Shown here in pieces: positions 1 to 7,600 of a stretch of 16,695 bases of DNA (the stretch's first letter is position 1; each line of letters starts with the position of its first letter). The translations under genes and the position numbers were made by a program. The notes beneath the pieces were generated by a model. It was not told the DNA's origin. It saw only the letters and a program-made list of their open reading frames with translations, and ran no database searches. The stretch is from an uncultured Clostridia bacterium (GTDB lineage Bacteria > Bacillota_A > Clostridia > TANB77 > CAG-508): the NCBI GenBank assembly GCA_944393165.1, contig CALXZF010000042.1, positions 1 through 16,695 on the forward strand. Reading direction: 5' to 3'.

Positions 1-445
1 CTGCAAAAGATAGAGGATATACTCTTATTTCATCCCCTCTTCCTCTAAATTCTGTTACAATGTCTGATGATAAAAATTTCGAGTTACTTCCGGTTACATA
101 TATTTCTACATTATTTATGTGCATAAAACCAATTAGTACTGATTCGAAATCTTTAACTTCTTGTATTTCGTCTAATAATATATAATATTTGTTTTCATCT
201 TTAATCAAACTTCTTATGTATTCATCTAATACATCTGGATCTAAATATTTTTTGTTTTTATTCTCATCTAGGCTTAATTGTATTATATGTTCTTTATCTG
301 TTCCTTGCTCTATAAGATAATTTTTAAATATTATATTTAATAAATAAGATTTACCACATCTTCTAATTCCTGTTATTATTTTTATAAGTCCATTATCTAT
401 TCTGTCTATAAGTTCTTTCAAATAATAGTCTCTTTTTATTTCCAT
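1..445 (-). CDS. DUF4143/AAA_14-type ATP-binding protein (5' part; runs off the window)
   Basis: This reading frame opens at ATG 445 and continues past base 1, so only the first 148 or so residues are visible and the C-terminal part is missing. The visible protein has a P-loop (TGIRRCGKS, about residues 25-33) and a Walker B strand (YYILLDEIQEV, about residues 85-95). It also has a sensor-like VTGSNSKFLSSDI segment followed by FRGRGDEIRVYPLSF. That order is typical of the AAA_14/DUF4143 ATPases that are common in gut Firmicutes, Bacteroidetes and Treponema; their cellular role is poorly known. A GGAGG ribosome binding site lies at 455-459, about 9 nt before the ATG. The gene has a strong promoter bracketed by two 38-bp repeats, which suggests autoregulation. 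Family assignment is fairly sure; function is not. Confidence 0.85.
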   Translation of the reverse strand, partial: MEIKRDYYLKELIDRIDNGLIKIITGIRRCGKSYLLNIIFKNYLIEQGTDKEHIIQLSLDENKNKKYLDPDVLDEYIRSLIKDENKYYILLDEIQEVKDFESVLIGFMHINNVEIYVTGSNSKFLSSDIVTEFRGRGDEIRVYPLSFA

Positions 446-459
446 AATCCAAATCCTCC

Positions 460-497
460 ATTACGAATTTTTTCCGCTTACGGAACTTTCTCGTAAT
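460..497. repeat. 38-bp operator-like repeat, copy 1 (downstream of promoter)
   Basis: This 38-bp element begins ATTACGA and ends TCGTAAT, a perfect 7-bp terminal inverted repeat. It also holds an inner TTCCG...CGGAA inverted repeat. It matches the copy at 535-572 at 33 of 38 positions by my alignment. It covers the predicted transcription start and sits just upstream of the ATPase ribosome binding site, a position suited to a repressor site or a leader hairpin. Confidence 0.75.
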
Positions 498-498
498 G

Positions 499-528
499 AT
501 TATACCACTTATTTGAGGTTTTAGTCAA
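499..528 (-). promoter_or_regulatory. Sigma-A-type promoter for the AAA ATPase
   Basis: On the minus strand TTGACT (523-528) and TATAAT (499-504) are separated by 18 bp. Transcription would start near 492, inside the downstream 38-bp repeat. Confidence 0.75.
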
Positions 529-534
529 TTTTTA

Positions 535-572
535 ATTACGGATTTTTTCCGTTTGCGTAACTTTTTCGTAAT
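535..572. repeat. 38-bp operator-like repeat, copy 2 (upstream of -35)
   Basis: This is the second copy of the 38-bp element, in the same orientation, starting 75 bp from the first. The outer arms are slightly degenerate (ATTACGG...TCGTAAT). It lies immediately upstream of the -35 box, so the two copies bracket the promoter. The region from 573 to about 705 shows no gene or clear signal. Confidence 0.7.
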
Positions 573-709
573 GAATATATGCATTTTGCCTTAAATTATA
601 CTTTTTATTTAAGTTTTATTATTATGTGTTACAATTTTATAAATTTATACACTAAACTCTCCAATTCCATGAGAATCTGATGTGTAAAAATACTTTTTTC
701 GTGAGTGAC

Positions 710-757
710 AAAAAACATGTAGGAAAACCGACATTTTTCTTTGTCAATTTCCTACAT
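710..757 (-). terminator. Rho-independent terminator of the pilin-FGE gene
   Basis: Arms 717-726 and 748-757 form a perfect 10-bp stem (ATGTAGGAAA/TTTCCTACAT), extended by an inner GACA/TGTC helix at 730-733 and 742-745. On the minus strand the stem is followed by one G and six T (710-715). It lies about 75 bp past the predicted stop of the gene. Confidence 0.75.
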
Positions 758-830
758 TGTTTTGATTTTTCAATTCATTTTAATTTTACTGTTTTTCTTA
801 CTACATCTACACCTCTATCAGCGTTCAGAC

Positions 831-2283
831 CTACTTTATATATAATGCCACACGCGCAGAGCTGTAGCCGATGGAACTACACGGATTGTAGATGCCACGA
901 ACGGCAGCTGGACTGCCAGAACCAGAAGTGTCGCAATTGCCACCGACGAACAACTCGACGGTAGGTGTCGTACGCTTCTTGGGTCCAATCAAAATAATTT
1001 CCAGCTAGGTCGTATATATTATTTGCTGACCACGCATCATTACTTCCTGCATTTCGTGGACTTCCACTTTCTGCTCCTTCTACTTCTTCTCCTGAATAAT
1101 TACTATAATTTCCCCAACTACTTGAATCTACATCTACTGGATTTGAACCTGTTGTTTCTGCAAATGCTGTTTGCTTTAACCAGTCCATTACTTCATCCCA
1201 TTGATTTCCATATATCATTTCACTTTGCGCATATTGATTATTTGCTACTACTTCACTACATGCTTTCTTTAATCCATACCATGTTGTATAGTTTTCGTTT
1301 GCTGCCGTTAATACCGGCTGTTTTCTTTGTACTGTTGGTTTTCCGTCTGTTTCTGTCAATTCATATCTGCCTATATAAAACCCTCCATATTTTTTTATAC
1401 TTTCATATGTTGCATTGTATTCATTTATCATATCTTGTGCAAAATGTTTTAAGACTCCTGCATCTGTACTATCTTTATATCCAAATGTACTTCTTATTAG
1501 GTTTATTCCTCTTGTGTCATTATTTTGCACTGCATCTCCATATGTTGCATCTGTTAATATGTCTGGCTCTCTTACATTTGTTGTTCCTGGAGCTCCAGCT
1601 GTATAATAACCTCCAGTTCTTATTCTTAGCTTACTATACACATTTGTTGTTGTTGTTTCTTCATTTAAGCTACTTTTACTTAATGTAACTGGCAAAGTCA
1701 CAGTATCTGTATCCTCTGTTTGATACATTTCGGCAATAGATGTGCTATCTACAGGCACCCAAACAAATTCATTTGTTCCGTCTGTGATTACTATTCCTTC
1801 ATCTACTTCTGTTGTTACTACAAGTTGCTTATTTGCATCTAATCCCCCTAAGTAAAATCCTCCTGGAATGTAGAATATTTCTTCTTCTCCGTCTGCACTA
1901 TCATCAACTACTTTTAATGTGTATTCTTCTTTCTCTTCTGATTCTGCCTTCTCTATTAAACTTGCTATTGGTGTTGGCTCTTGCTCTGTCGCATCATATT
2001 TTCCTAATACTCCACTTATATAACTATCCACATTTGAAATAGACTCATCTGTATATGCTGTATCATTTGCGTAATAATCTCCTGCTTCCTCAGCTCTGTT
2101 TATAAGGCCATTATCCCCAAAAGCCATGTTTATTGCTACTACCGCTAAAATGATTAGGACTAAAATTGTGATTACTAACGCGATTAATGTTATACCATTT
2201 TCTTTTCTTAGATTTGTTATTTTTCTTTTCATGTTCTTTTCACTCCTTACTGATTTTCCCCTGTTTCTTTTATTTCTCAGCAT
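831..2283 (-). CDS. Pilin-like protein with FGE/C-type-lectin-like C-terminal domain, broken by a +1 shift at CGG
   Basis: The N-terminus has a class III/type IV-like prepilin signal. A basic leader ends in KENG, followed by ITLIALVITILVLIILAVVA, with cleavage expected after Gly30 and Ala in place of the usual Glu at +5. The middle is acidic and variable. From about residue 300 it resembles formylglycine-generating-enzyme (SUMF1) folds: GGFYIGRYE, and NNIYDLAGNYFDWTQEAY in place of the classic GN-W-EW segment. Frame 0 would end at 877. Skipping one base at the CGG codon (945-943) restores RVVRGGNCDTSGSGSPAAVR and an end in RVALYIK with stop at 831, giving 483 residues. I chose ATG 2283, with AAGGAGG 8 nt upstream. 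ATG 2232, with AAGGAG 10 nt upstream, would give a leader length more usual for pilins. The protein is probably secreted or surface-displayed; its ligand is unknown. Confidence 0.75.
840..985 (-). other. Candidate diversity-generating-retroelement variable region
   Basis: The last 45 or so codons of the pilin-FGE gene are much richer in G+C than the DNA around them. Of about 40 codons between GCG-TAC and the end, about 36 finish in C or T (TAC, GAC, TGC, GGC, GTT, ATC, TGT, AGT). Arginine is written CGT or CGA rather than AGA. NNY runs are what adenine mutagenesis of AAY codons in a template repeat produces, and the C-terminus of an FGE/C-type-lectin fold is the standard place for such a region. 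No reverse transcriptase, template repeat or avd gene is visible in the window, so a cassette would have to lie elsewhere. Confidence 0.55.
943..945 (-). other. In-frame CGG at a +1 shift site (pilin-FGE)
   Basis: Frame 0 reads GTT CGT CGG TGG. Skipping C945 gives GTT CGT GGT GGC AAT TGC, the expected RGGN of the family. It is codon 447 counted from ATG 2283. Confidence 0.7.
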
Positions 2284-2415
2284 TAAAACTTCCTCCTTTT
2301 CTTTACTTTGTTCTTTAATTTTTGATTTGTTGTCGAATTTTGTATTTCAGTTTGTTTTTTATTTTCTTATAATCTTTGTTCTTTTCATTTCTCTTTATTT
2401 TATTGTTTCAACTAC

Positions 2416-2486
2416 AAAAAGGACAGGCTATCATGCAATAGATTGATTCTTTCCTCACATCTATTACAAGCTAGTCTATCCTTTTT
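2416..2486 (-). terminator. Large imperfect hairpin, candidate terminator
   Basis: Arms 2416-2430 and 2472-2486 pair over 15 positions with one mismatch and one wobble. They enclose a second perfect helix (2437-2443 with 2459-2465). The outer arms end in A5/T5, so either strand could terminate. For minus-strand transcripts it would end the transcript of the RNase G gene or small ORF upstream of the pilin gene. It overlaps the 3' end of the alternative frame of the small ORF. Confidence 0.5.
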
Positions 2487-2563
2487 ATCGATTTCTTTAT
2501 TATTTATTACTTTACTAAATTGTGTGTTTCGAGCGTACTTACTAAACCCAAATTGGTTTAAAC

Positions 2564-2635
2564 TTAGGCTCTCTCTCTCTCTCTCTCTCTTAGAACTGCA
2601 ACGGTTTTAAAGTTTTTCGTTTCTTTTGTTACCAT
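2564..2635 (-). CDS. Small ORF ending just after an (AG)11 run; possible phase-variable gene, OFF as sequenced
   Basis: I do not recognise this gene. ATG 2635 follows an AAGGAG site by 9 nt, and a candidate promoter lies further upstream. The first 15 codons (MVTKETKNFKTVAVL) run into eleven AG repeats (2590-2569). As sequenced the frame reads RERERERA and stops at TAA 2564, giving 23 residues. With ten (or seven or thirteen) AG units, the frame instead continues for 52 more codons to TAG at 2412. That tail holds a CxxC pair (ACNRCEERINLL) and would give about 73 residues. The long open tail, ribosome binding site and promoter support a real gene. An open frame of this length could still be chance, and its end overlaps a terminator-like hairpin. 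Confidence 0.4.
   Translation of the reverse strand: MVTKETKNFKTVAVLRERERERA
2569..2590. repeat. Dinucleotide microsatellite, (CT)11 on +, (AG)11 on -
   Basis: Eleven perfect CT units occupy 22 bp. Gain or loss of one unit changes the reading frame of the small minus-strand ORF that crosses it. Confidence 0.9.
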
Positions 2636-2686
2636 AATATTGTTCTCCTTCGTTCGCTTTAGTTTTCTGTTTTACTTTACTTTTAG

Positions 2687-2715
2687 ATTTTACACTAACT
2701 ATTTATCTTTTGCAA
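2687..2715 (-). promoter_or_regulatory. Candidate promoter for the small (AG)n ORF
   Basis: On the minus strand TTGCAA (2710-2715) is followed after 17 bp by TAAAAT (2687-2692). Transcription would start near 2680, about 45 nt before the ATG at 2635. The -35 box is weak. Confidence 0.45.
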
Positions 2716-2815
2716 CACTTTTACAATTTATATTTCTTCGTACTGAATTTAGTCGTTACAATTTACAGCTGATACTAATTGGCAAAGCCGTGACTTGTAA
2801 CTATTCTCCCTCTCT

Positions 2816-4006
2816 CTAATCATTGCTACACATATGTTTTCTAGTCATCTCTAGCAAATTAAGTTTTGAGAATCCTACAATTTGTGTTTTTGACCTGTCT
2901 TTCTTTAAACATTCTTTAAATAGCTCAATAATTTTTTCTTCATTTGCTTTATTTTGCATATCAATGTAATCTATAATTATAATTCCACCAATGTCTCTTA
3001 ATCTAAGCTGTTTTGCAATCTCTATAGTTGCTTCTTTATTTACAGTAAATATGGTTTGCTCTAGGTCTTTGTTTCCAGTATACTTCCCAGAATTTACATC
3101 AATAGCTGTTAATGCTTCTGTTTTATCTATTGTAATAAATCCTCCGCATTTTAGCCATATTCTTCTATTTTCTAATTCCTCAAGCTCTTTTTTTATGTTG
3201 TACATATCTAAAATATTTTCAGTAAGTTCTATTTTTATATCTTTTGAGGTCTCTTTAAGTTTTGCTTGGGCCTTCTCAAATACACTCTTATCATTTGTAT
3301 ATACTTTGTACAAGTCCTTATCCATTAAATCTGTTAGTAGTCTTTCTACAATATCTTCGCTTTCAAATAAGCATTTTGGTTGTATTTTGCTTGCATTTTT
3401 AGCTTGATTAAACAACTTCTCTATGTTTTTGTATTTTTTTACAGTTATTTCAATATCTTTTTGAATTTCTTCTTTGTTCTTTTTTTCAGCAGATGTTCTA
3501 ATAATAGCTCCAAATCCTTTTGGAATTACATCTTTTGCAATGTTCTTTAATCTATTTCTCTCTTTTTCATCATCTATTTTTTGTGAGATAGTTACAAATT
3601 TTTCATCAGGCATTAATACAACAAATCTACCAGGAATGCTTAAATGTGCAGAGATTCTGGCTCCTTTTTTATTAGTACTATCCTTTTTTACCTGAACTAA
3701 TATTGGCATTCCTGTTTTTAAATAATCTTTAATATTGTAATTGCTAAAGTCTTCATTTTTATTACCAGTTTCTTCACTAATTTTAGGAATTACATCTCGT
3801 ATATGTATAAATGTATTTTTTTCTTTTCCAATATCTACAAATGCAGCTTGCATTCCTGGTAATACATTTTCTACAACCCCTAGAAATATGTCTCCTTCGA
3901 GTCTCTCATGAGTTGGTTCATCTTCATATTTTTCTATTAACTTTCCGTTTTCTACTAATAATATAGTTTTTACTTTATTATTTACATTAATTAATAATTC
4001 TTGCAT
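2816..4006 (-). CDS. rng: Ribonuclease G/E family protein, no C-terminal zinc-link
   Basis: This is an endoribonuclease of the RNase E/G family, acting in mRNA decay and RNA maturation in the cytoplasm. The S1 RNA-binding domain occupies about residues 36-125 (GDIFLGVVENVLPGMQAAFVDIG). The DNase I-like catalytic region carries the metal-binding aspartates D303 in TAIDVNSG and D346 in GIIIIDYIDM; these numbers match E. coli RNase E. The protein stops at 396 residues with LLEMTRKHMCSND. Most relatives continue there with a CPxC zinc-link that holds the dimer, and none is present downstream in any frame I read. A GAAGGG site precedes ATG 4006. It lies 15 bp downstream of pth, probably in one transcript with it. 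Family assignment is secure. Confidence 0.93.
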   Translation of the reverse strand: MQELLINVNNKVKTILLVENGKLIEKYEDEPTHERLEGDIFLGVVENVLPGMQAAFVDIGKEKNTFIHIRDVIPKISEETGNKNEDFSNYNIKDYLKTGMPILVQVKKDSTNKKGARISAHLSIPGRFVVLMPDEKFVTISQKIDDEKERNRLKNIAKDVIPKGFGAIIRTSAEKKNKEEIQKDIEITVKKYKNIEKLFNQAKNASKIQPKCLFESEDIVERLLTDLMDKDLYKVYTNDKSVFEKAQAKLKETSKDIKIELTENILDMYNIKKELEELENRRIWLKCGGFITIDKTEALTAIDVNSGKYTGNKDLEQTIFTVNKEATIEIAKQLRLRDIGGIIIIDYIDMQNKANEEKIIELFKECLKKDRSKTQIVGFSKLNLLEMTRKHMCSND

Positions 4007-4021
4007 ACTATCCCTTCTTGT

Positions 4022-4588
4022 TTATCCTTTTGTATTAAATTTGTTCATTGCATTGTCGATTCCTATTTCTATCCAGCTTTGTGCAGCATCCACTGCTGTT
4101 TGAATTCCTTTCGCTAGCTCATCATATTCGCTTTTTTGTAGCTTTCCTATTACAAAATTTATTCTATCAAATTCATTTGCTGGCTTGCCTATTCCCACTC
4201 TTATTCGTGGGAAGTCTTCTGATGCTAAATAATGTACTATGGATTTCATTCCATTATGCGAACCTGATCCACCTTTTGCTCTAATTCTTATCGTTCCTAC
4301 ATTTGTATCCATGTCATCATAAATCACTAAAACATTCTCTAATGGAACTTTATAGAAATTAACAAATTGTACTACAGATTCACCGCTATTATTCATAAAT
4401 GTTTGTGGTTTTACTAAAATCACTTTTTCATTTTGAATAATGCCTTGGCCATAAATAGCATTAAATTTTGTTCTATTTAATTCAATTATATTCTTTTTGG
4501 CCAGCTCATTTATTGCATCAAATCCCATATTGTGTCTGGTATTTGAGTATTCTGGCTCTGGATTTCCTAACCCTACTATTATGTACAT
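4022..4588 (-). CDS. pth: Peptidyl-tRNA hydrolase
   Basis: This enzyme hydrolyses peptidyl-tRNA released from stalled ribosomes so that tRNA is recycled. The 188-residue length is normal. Catalytic and substrate residues are all visible: N9 in GLGNP, H19 in NTRHN, N66 in FMNNSG, the aspartate of YDDMD (91-92), and N112 in GSHNGMKS. They correspond to E. coli N10, H20, N68, D93 and N114. ATG 4588 is preceded by AGAAGG, which overlaps the end of the glycosyltransferase gene; only 3 bp separate the two, so they are probably translated from one mRNA. If the genome uses frequent +1 shifting at CGG, recycling by Pth would be relevant, but that is only inference from the neighbourhood. Confidence 0.96.
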   Translation of the reverse strand: MYIIVGLGNPEPEYSNTRHNMGFDAINELAKKNIIELNRTKFNAIYGQGIIQNEKVILVKPQTFMNNSGESVVQFVNFYKVPLENVLVIYDDMDTNVGTIRIRAKGGSGSHNGMKSIVHYLASEDFPRIRVGIGKPANEFDRINFVIGKLQKSEYDELAKGIQTAVDAAQSWIEIGIDNAMNKFNTKG

Positions 4589-4591
4589 AAT

Positions 4592-5563
4592 TTAACCTTC
4601 TTTTATTTCTGTATTTATCTCTTTTTCAAATTTTCTTAATTCTGCTACTACCCAATCATTTTCATTATATTTTTCTTCTATAATATTCTTCTTTTCTTCA
4701 AACTTTTTATATATGAAATTTAAAACTCTTTGTTTGTCTTCAATGTCATTAGATTTCTTTGTTTTTTGTATTAATTCTAAGCAATAGAAAATATATCTAA
4801 TTAAAACTAAATCATATAGCTCTTCAATTTGATTTTTCTTTACAAACTCGTAAACCTCGTCATAAACATCAATAGTGTCTATTACTCTCTTTTCTTTAAA
4901 ATCATTTCTCATAACACTGTCATTGCCTTGAACATAATAATATAGTATGTCGTCAGTAACAGCTATTTTCTTGCTTTTGTATATTAATTTATATGTTATG
5001 AATTCATCATCTATTTTTCTATTTTCTGGATAATAGGTATCATCAAGTAATTCGCTTTTAAATAGCTTGTTGCACATTATAACAGCATTAGTATATTTTT
5101 CTATATCTTTTCCGTACAAAATTTTTAACTCTTCGATATTTGAAATCACTCTACATGTTCCGCTTCTTTGTGCTACTGTTTTATCTTCATTTTCTGCTAC
5201 TCTTAAATACCTACATTCTGCCATATCAGCATCATTTTGAACAATCATGTTATATAATATTTTGTAATAATCCTTATCTATATAATCATCTGCATCAATG
5301 AAAGAAATATATTTACCTTTAGCTCTTTTTATGCCGAGATTTCTAGCATGCCCAGCCCCATGATTTTCTGTATTAATAAGTATTATTCTTTTATCTTTTC
5401 TAGCAAATTCTTCACAAACATTTCTTGAATTATCAGTAGAGCCGTCATTAATTATGATGATTTCAAGATTTTTATATGTTTGATTCATGATGCTATCCAT
5501 TGTTTTTTTTATGTATTTTTCTTTGTTATAGACAGGAATAATTACTGTAATTAATTCTTCCAT
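4592..5563 (-). CDS. Family 2 glycosyltransferase
   Basis: This protein transfers a sugar from a nucleotide-sugar donor to an unknown acceptor, probably for cell-surface glycan. The GT-A fold shows the usual N-terminal order: TVIIPVYNKEKY (6-17), IIINDGSTDNS (36-46), GAGHARNLGI (69-78), and the metal-binding DxD in SFIDADDYID (D90-D92). The remaining 200 or so residues are lysine- and glutamate-rich and helical, without a membrane segment, so the enzyme is cytoplasmic or peripheral. An AAAGGAG site lies 6 nt before ATG 5563. It starts 11 bp after the GNAT gene and 3 bp before pth, inside the same likely operon. The exact sugar cannot be read from the sequence. Confidence 0.92.
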   Translation of the reverse strand: MEELITVIIPVYNKEKYIKKTMDSIMNQTYKNLEIIIINDGSTDNSRNVCEEFARKDKRIILINTENHGAGHARNLGIKRAKGKYISFIDADDYIDKDYYKILYNMIVQNDADMAECRYLRVAENEDKTVAQRSGTCRVISNIEELKILYGKDIEKYTNAVIMCNKLFKSELLDDTYYPENRKIDDEFITYKLIYKSKKIAVTDDILYYYVQGNDSVMRNDFKEKRVIDTIDVYDEVYEFVKKNQIEELYDLVLIRYIFYCLELIQKTKKSNDIEDKQRVLNFIYKKFEEKKNIIEEKYNENDWVVAELRKFEKEINTEIKEG

Positions 5564-5574
5564 ATCAGTCTCCT

Positions 5575-6027
5575 TTAAATATATTTTTCAAAAAATCGTG
5601 CATCTTCATCTTCATGTTCAAACTCTATCTCGCTAAATCCTCTTCTTTTATAGAAGTGTATAGCAGTCTCCATTCTTTCATATGTCCCTAGGAATATTCT
5701 TTTAAGGCCTAATTCTTTAGAATAGTCCATTACCTTTTTAAACAATTCTTTTGAAATGCCATTACCTCTGTATTCTTTACTAACATAAAAGCTCTTTAAT
5801 TCCGCATTATTTTCGTCTTTCTTCATTAATGCAATTGTGCCAATGACTTCATCATAGTCATTTATTGCTAGCCACATACGGCCTCCGCTTTTCTCATAAT
5901 TAACATTATCTACAGATGATAATACATCTCTATATTTCACAAAATCATACTCATCAACAAATATTGATATAATAAAGTCATTAACTTCGTTATTATATCT
6001 GTTATCAAACTCTTTTATTTTTATCAT
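5575..6027 (-). CDS. GNAT family N-acetyltransferase
   Basis: This is a 150-residue single-domain acetyltransferase. The acetyl-CoA pyrophosphate loop is clear in FYVSKEYRGNGISKELFKKV (Q/RxxGxG/A form). It is followed by the C-terminal AIHFYKRRGFSE strand typical of the fold. The substrate is unknown. I prefer ATG 6027, which has TAGGA 9 nt upstream, over the in-frame TTG at 6036, which would sit almost on top of that site. A 152-bp spacer separates it from the upstream GT-A-like gene, and no strong terminator is seen there. It is probably co-transcribed with the glycosyltransferase and pth. Confidence 0.9.
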   Translation of the reverse strand: MIKIKEFDNRYNNEVNDFIISIFVDEYDFVKYRDVLSSVDNVNYEKSGGRMWLAINDYDEVIGTIALMKKDENNAELKSFYVSKEYRGNGISKELFKKVMDYSKELGLKRIFLGTYERMETAIHFYKRRGFSEIEFEHEDEDARFFEKYI

Positions 6028-6179
6028 TTTTACCAATCCTATCTTTTACATAATTGGCAATATAGGATGTTAATAATTGTGTAATTAAAAACATGTATAT
6101 TGCACTACTCTTCAACTCCAATCTTTTTTATTTCACTTAAATGTTTTCTTTAGTGAATTAATCTTTAAATACTTGCATT

Positions 6180-7421
6180 CTATTTACTATACAAATTTTT
6201 CAGCCTATTCCAAATATCATTTGTTTTTATAAACTCATTATAATGTTTTTTTACATTTTTGTCATATTTATCTAAATCGCTTAGTAATGAATCAAAAACA
6301 TTGCTTTCAAAAAGCTTGTTTATCTCTGGAATGCTGTTTTCCAGCTTAGTATGTACTTCTGTTATTTTCTCTCTATAATGCTCATTATCTGTTACATATA
6401 GTAGCAATGGTTTATATTTCATCCAGCCTCTAGATGCTTTTAAAAATCTTTGTTCAACCTCTTCATCTGTTGCTTTTATTTTTCTTAATGTCTTTGGATA
6501 CTTCTGCCTTACTACACTAGTATATTTTAAGAATCCGTCATGAAAATGATAAACCGGTACTTTTATTATTTTTGAATCCTTTAAGTTGATTGAGAAAAAT
6601 GTATCTTCTCCTCTTGCTCCTTCCGGATTATAAAAAGCTGGTATTTTATCAATATGGTTTAAGTTTAAACATAGTGTTGAGCCTGCAACCCAGTTGCCTT
6701 TTCCTTCATCTTTTTGAACATATGCACCTTCTCCATTTGCAATTTTAGGGTCAGCATATGTAATTCCATTATCTTTAACAAACTTCTCTTTTATTGAATC
6801 CCACGAAACAATTTCATTACTTATTGCTTCTATATATTGTTTAAATAAATTCTCATCTATGTCTTCATTTAATTCCACATATGGAATTGGAGAAATATAT
6901 CCACAATGATAGCCAATAGTAACATCTGAATCTTGAATATATTTCAAATGCATTGCCATATTATCTTGTTCTTTCCATGTTAGTTCGTTTGTTTCTCTGT
7001 TTTTTATACATGCTACTGGATATTCATCATCATCCCAAAACAAAAGATAATCCATTTTGTGTTTTTTAGCATAATACATAAGAGTGTTTCTACCTTTGGC
7101 ATGTCCATGTCCAAAAAACAACTCCGTTTCCTGTTTAGTAAGTATTTCTCTACCAATAAGTTTCTTTTTTTCTTCTTCAATGTCTTCTGGTGTGATGTAT
7201 CTTACTCTAATATCTTTATATACATTTGGGATTATTCCATAGAAATCTATTCTTGTTGTGAATTGATATCCTAAATCAAATAATATAAATATTGTTATTT
7301 CTACTTTTTTATCATAATCTTTAAATTGATTAATCAATCTTTCGTAAGTACTATTTATTACTTTACATACATTTGGTCTTCCTGTTACAAAACCTATTCC
7401 AAACTTTATAACATCTTGCAT
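6180..7421 (-). CDS. GT-A-fold glycosyltransferase-like protein
   Basis: This 413-residue soluble protein has glycosyltransferase features. An N-terminal beta segment (KFGIGFVTGRPNVCKVINST) is followed by HGHAKGRNTLMYYAKK and a DxD-like LLFWDDDEYP (D130-D132). Further on come a C-terminal GARGEDTFFS with an acidic pair (E272-D273) and a VYHFHDGF histidine pair (H292, H294). That order resembles the metal site and catalytic end of GT-A enzymes. I do not recognise a named subfamily, and the acceptor is unknown. An AAAGGAG site precedes ATG 7421, and a consensus promoter lies upstream. It is probably the first gene of the set running down to the RNase G gene. Confidence 0.75.
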   Translation of the reverse strand: MQDVIKFGIGFVTGRPNVCKVINSTYERLINQFKDYDKKVEITIFILFDLGYQFTTRIDFYGIIPNVYKDIRVRYITPEDIEEEKKKLIGREILTKQETELFFGHGHAKGRNTLMYYAKKHKMDYLLFWDDDEYPVACIKNRETNELTWKEQDNMAMHLKYIQDSDVTIGYHCGYISPIPYVELNEDIDENLFKQYIEAISNEIVSWDSIKEKFVKDNGITYADPKIANGEGAYVQKDEGKGNWVAGSTLCLNLNHIDKIPAFYNPEGARGEDTFFSINLKDSKIIKVPVYHFHDGFLKYTSVVRQKYPKTLRKIKATDEEVEQRFLKASRGWMKYKPLLLYVTDNEHYREKITEVHTKLENSIPEINKLFESNVFDSLLSDLDKYDKNVKKHYNEFIKTNDIWNRLKNLYSK

Positions 7422-7459
7422 ATAAATTTCTCCTTTGAAAACATTATTTTAGCTGATTT

Positions 7460-7488
7460 AGTATATCATATTTTCTTTTTCCTGTCAA
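7460..7488 (-). promoter_or_regulatory. Sigma-A-type promoter for the GT-A-like gene and likely operon
   Basis: TTGACA (7483-7488) and TATACT (7460-7465) on the minus strand are 17 bp apart. Transcription would start near 7453, about 30 nt before ATG 7421. Confidence 0.8.
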
Positions 7489-7545
7489 ATTTTCTTTTTA
7501 CTGGGAGAGTAAGGTTTGATAAGATTCTTCTATGCTAATCCATAT

Positions 7546-7597
7546 AAAAAAGTACACTATAACTTAGTATTATTTTTTAAGTTTAGTGCACTTTTTT
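7546..7597 (-). terminator. Rho-independent terminator of the WG-repeat gene
   Basis: On the minus strand AAAAAAGTGCACTA pairs with TAGTGTACTTTTTT through one G-T wobble. The stem is extended by AACTTA/TAAGTT past a single bulged A. It begins 3 bp after the stop codon and ends in six T. The wobble would be a C-A mismatch on the other strand, which points to minus-strand use. Confidence 0.85.
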
Positions 7598-7600
7598 TAT

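Noticed and set aside
5575..6036. TTG start at 6036 for the GNAT gene
   Set aside because: The only Shine-Dalgarno-like sequence nearly abuts this TTG, while ATG 6027 has it at 9 nt.
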